DNA of 52,460 nucleotides from positions 1 through 52,460 of the forward strand of contig JABDMM010000022.1 in assembly GCA_013001465.1 (NCBI GenBank). Reading direction: 5' to 3'. The stretch is from Chitinophagales bacterium (GTDB lineage: Bacteria; Bacteroidota; Bacteroidia; Chitinophagales; JABDMM01). A program made the translations under genes and the position numbers. Under the pieces are notes generated by a model, which was given only the letters and a program-made list of their open reading frames with translations, was not told the origin of the DNA and ran no database searches. Of the stretch, positions 52,101-52,460 are shown piece after piece. Positions within the stretch are counted from its first letter, which is position 1; every line of letters starts with the position of its first letter.

Positions 52101-52460
52101 ATCAGGACCTTTCATGTGGTGTATGCCCGAACCCAATATTTATTGCAGATAGTTCTCAAACTTTTACTGTATCGGTAGTTGATCAATATGGTTGTATTGA
52201 ATCGGACTCTGTGAGAGTTAATGTTATAGGCGTCTGTGATCCGGGGATGATCCATGTAGCAAATGCCTTTACTCCCAACGGTGATGGTAAAAACGATATA
52301 GCAAGGGTAAGAACACAAGGAATCCATCAGATCGATTATTTCAGAATATACGATCGATGGGGACAATTAATATTTGAAACGGATAACATCTATGAGGGCT
52401 GGAACGGAACTATATCCGGAAAAATGTCGAATTCAGATGTCTTTGTATACTATGTTAGTG
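46115..52460 (+). CDS. Giant PKD/Ig-like surface protein with gliding-type T9SS C-terminus (3' partial)
   Basis: The frame is open from the ATG at 46115 to the end of the window, 2115 codons without a stop; the true end must lie a little downstream because the sorting domain is almost complete. A signal peptide (ARKLLILLIICGLLTDVHA) is followed by about 15 PKD-type repeats (about 23-1265, mean 83 residues), each with WxFGDG or a variant (the first at about 52, the last at about 1218; the eighth is degenerate, WWAVDTGG). Then about ten Ig-like repeats of 85 residues follow (about 1268-2035), with ICxGDS-type starts and a second Cys before the end. The C-terminus (ANAFTPNGDGKNDI, RIYDRWGQLIFET, YEGWNG) is the gliding-motility-associated type B T9SS domain. 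It is probably an adhesin or surface filament protein. Upstream A/T repeats may regulate it. Confidence 0.93.
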   Translation, partial: MARKLLILLIICGLLTDVHAQIAADFNSSTQTGCSPLIVNFTDISTGGPTSWLWNFGNGNTSTQQNPSAAYLNPGIYTISLIASGGGSSDTMIKVNHIQVYNDPTPDFIADQVNGCVPLTVNFTNLTVPGDHSTITYTWDFGDGSFSSAINPTHTFNSTGNFNVTLIAVDGNSCQDNINKTGYISVANKPNANFSSLNNVGCNPPHNVNFSNSSSGSSSLTYLWDFGDGNSSGATNPVNTYIAYGSYDVQLIVTDQFGCQDSITRLNEVNIIDVNANFTQSMTSGCIGETFSFTDQSTPTGISPIGWIWNFGDGNVSTLQNPVHRYNSAGTYSVSLTTTMNGCSDVRTKNNLITIFPDPVASFTNDINAVCQPPVTVNFTDASVNAVSHVYYFGDGDTSHAQSPSHTYTNYGSYIATLVVTNADGCTDTFRTSPPITVQPPVADFYADASNGCIPIPVQFYDSSQANETIVAWYWDFGDGNTDSVQDPVHIYTTQGDYAVTLVIETTSGCRDTIIYPNLIEVGQEPNVGFVALPTVSCLFTAISFNDQTDFADLWLWDFGDGGTSTSQNPTYTYSDTGFFTVSLAVSNNGCAADTIIDNYVYVSPPDALFIPTFNCTNTMEVDFTNTSIGGDVWWWAVDTGGPTWDTVYTYDLNYIFPDTGIYNVSLFMEDTASGCTDIETQSVTIVNPVANFTATPTAGCRPLIVDFTSTSTDAVSYIWNFSNGQNASSQSPTIVIGQPGYYGAHLYITDIHGCQRDINIDSIVVIAGPTTDFTTGTPVGCTPLTVDFTDMTTLFLTTSITSWSWDFGDGNTSTLQNPSNVYVANGTYNVRLTTVDDWGCTHTVTKTNYIDVTYPVAEFTADTFSCPGNPVTFGNLSNGVGNTYQWDFGDGNSSSISNPVHNYLVEGSYDVELIATDINTCADTMLKQLYIKVQLPQAKFVSDTAFSTCPPLLANFTDSSRGDIIYWEWHFGDGSMSNLENPSHIYSYADSFDVTLIVMNADSCRDTTTVEDFAIVLGPNGIFTMVPNSGCTDLPVTFNAVTQNAVNRTWDFGDGSVIVATDTITYTYTNSGLYFPSLILTDAFGCVFTVSSTDSIIAGSHNVNFTESPRHVCVPGTVNFTDLSTAFPPITGWKWYFGDGDSSSIQSPSHLYSTVGSYDITLITDNGICKDTLVKPQWIDADQGPGADFGMSSNTGCVPATISFYDSTISDSSVGTWSWSFGDGNASSMQNPSHTYTVAGTYNVQLIVLTVAGCLDTVTYSVNIYNNPNVTTSPDRVICDGDSVLIFATGGSFYNWTPGVTLTDSTNNFPRAFPTANTQYIVQVSNGFGCVTVDTVNVAVNPLPAVSAGPDFTICNFDTAQLNGSGSGVTIAWSPAASLSSTSVLNPFAYPNTSRTYTLSVTDTNNCTASDDMMVTINQLPNVSAGNDTFVCNGTSTILQGSGASLYSWSPGTYLNNPFIANPTSTPASTITYLLTGVDTNWCSNSASVTVQYVVRPNANAGPNQTICEGDTAILSATGGDGFSAILWTPGATLMDSTSRTTGAIPSLNTTYNVVVTDTFGCSDNDNVDIYVNPKPSMTVSADTFICMNDSIEVSATGGLTYNWTDNNTSCTSCQTTFVRPIATANYAVTITDVNTCTNRDTVTVVVNPLPIGVLSNDTTICDGESTYLRADSGVSYTWAPSATLSCSGCQVPLASPPSSQAYVVVIDNVYGCTTRDTVQVDVSPIPSPVISGNNVICQGDTTQLVVSGGDNYYWTPNFAIDCQTCDTINIFPQVNVSYIVEVSNIWGCTVFDSMTIETRPFPVIDAGPDRTICLGESVQMQATSNVPNNVWSPSIWLNDPSALDGIATPIDTTTFIITSTSLSNCTSHDTMRIHVIDRVRISVSPDTILCTGDSIQLSAGPIANSDNGISYSWRPGFYLDNPTIANPTSGTLQDITYMVVASSETCIPDTAYVSLDVKSLPAIDAGEDILSVSGSQVPLNPSQNSLLTYTWTPDQDLSCGVCPNPIFIADSSQTFTVSVVDQYGCIESDSVRVNVIGVCDPGMIHVANAFTPNGDGKNDIARVRTQGIHQIDYFRIYDRWGQLIFETDNIYEGWNGTISGKMSNSDVFVYYVS

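Noticed and set aside
46115-52460. DNA-level tandem repeat array or CRISPR in the giant gene
   Set aside because: The repeats are conserved as protein (PKD and Ig-like units of about 83-85 residues), not as identical DNA units with spacers.

Overview
The window is bacterial chromosome from a member of the phylum Bacteroidota. Supporting marks are a PorP/SprF gene followed by an OmpA-family gene, several type IX secretion system (T9SS) cargo proteins with C-terminal sorting domains, a very large PKD-repeat surface protein, an HmuY/TonB-receptor cluster, Bacteroidota-typical families (BT_3928, DUF1599, DUF4159, DUF2795, DUF721) and repeated TAnnTTTG boxes of the Bacteroidota primary-sigma promoter type. 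The order or genus cannot be fixed from the sequence alone. I see no phage, insertion sequence, CRISPR array or rRNA, and the genes are densely packed with many 1-35 bp overlaps.

Layout. 1-3095: 5'-truncated PorP/SprF protein and an OmpA/PD40 protein (T9SS or outer-membrane accessory pair), closed by a terminator. 3169-8280: rsmE, a DUF4159 protein, pyrD, rarA and a membrane sulfatase-like enzyme. 8258-10760: a minus-strand run of a membrane Fe-S oxidoreductase, an eIF1/SUI1-like protein and a 36-codon small ORF that overlaps the sulfatase gene. 10872-13196: a secreted subtilisin-like protease. 13245-18908: a PyrR-like phosphoribosyltransferase; a minus-strand operon DUF1599, BT_3928, ABC permease, aroK; and a plus-strand pair folP-cdaA. 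18905-20768: two divergent lipoprotein genes whose start codons overlap. 20776-26875: a cyclophilin-FKBP fusion with nrnA, then ndk, then recF, DUF721 and a LysM-TPR protein. 26931-29955: pdhA, a TPR membrane protein, ribH and a metallo-beta-lactamase-fold hydrolase. A tRNA-Met(CAT) follows on the minus strand. 30152-32983: an MBOAT, SGNH and zinc-ribbon/Smr operon. 33122-37572: HmuY lipoprotein, TonB receptor and T9SS-sorted HmuY-like protein. 37747-45946: housekeeping genes (aminotransferase, heptose kinase, two ABC components, queA, DUF2795, PduO-type adenosyltransferase, gatC, trpS, deoxynucleoside kinase). 46115-52460: a surface protein of more than 2115 codons that runs off the end of the window.

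How the genes fit together. Three loci point to a T9SS-decorated surface: the PorP/OmpA pair, the protease and the HmuY-like protein with type A-like C-termini, and the giant protein with a gliding-type (type B) C-terminus. The HmuY/TonB cluster looks like a haem-capture system with one lipid-anchored and one secreted binder around one receptor. The MBOAT/SGNH pair looks like a polysaccharide or envelope O-acylation module. The remainder is core metabolism, translation, DNA repair and envelope homeostasis. All family assignments come from motifs read by eye; no database search was possible.
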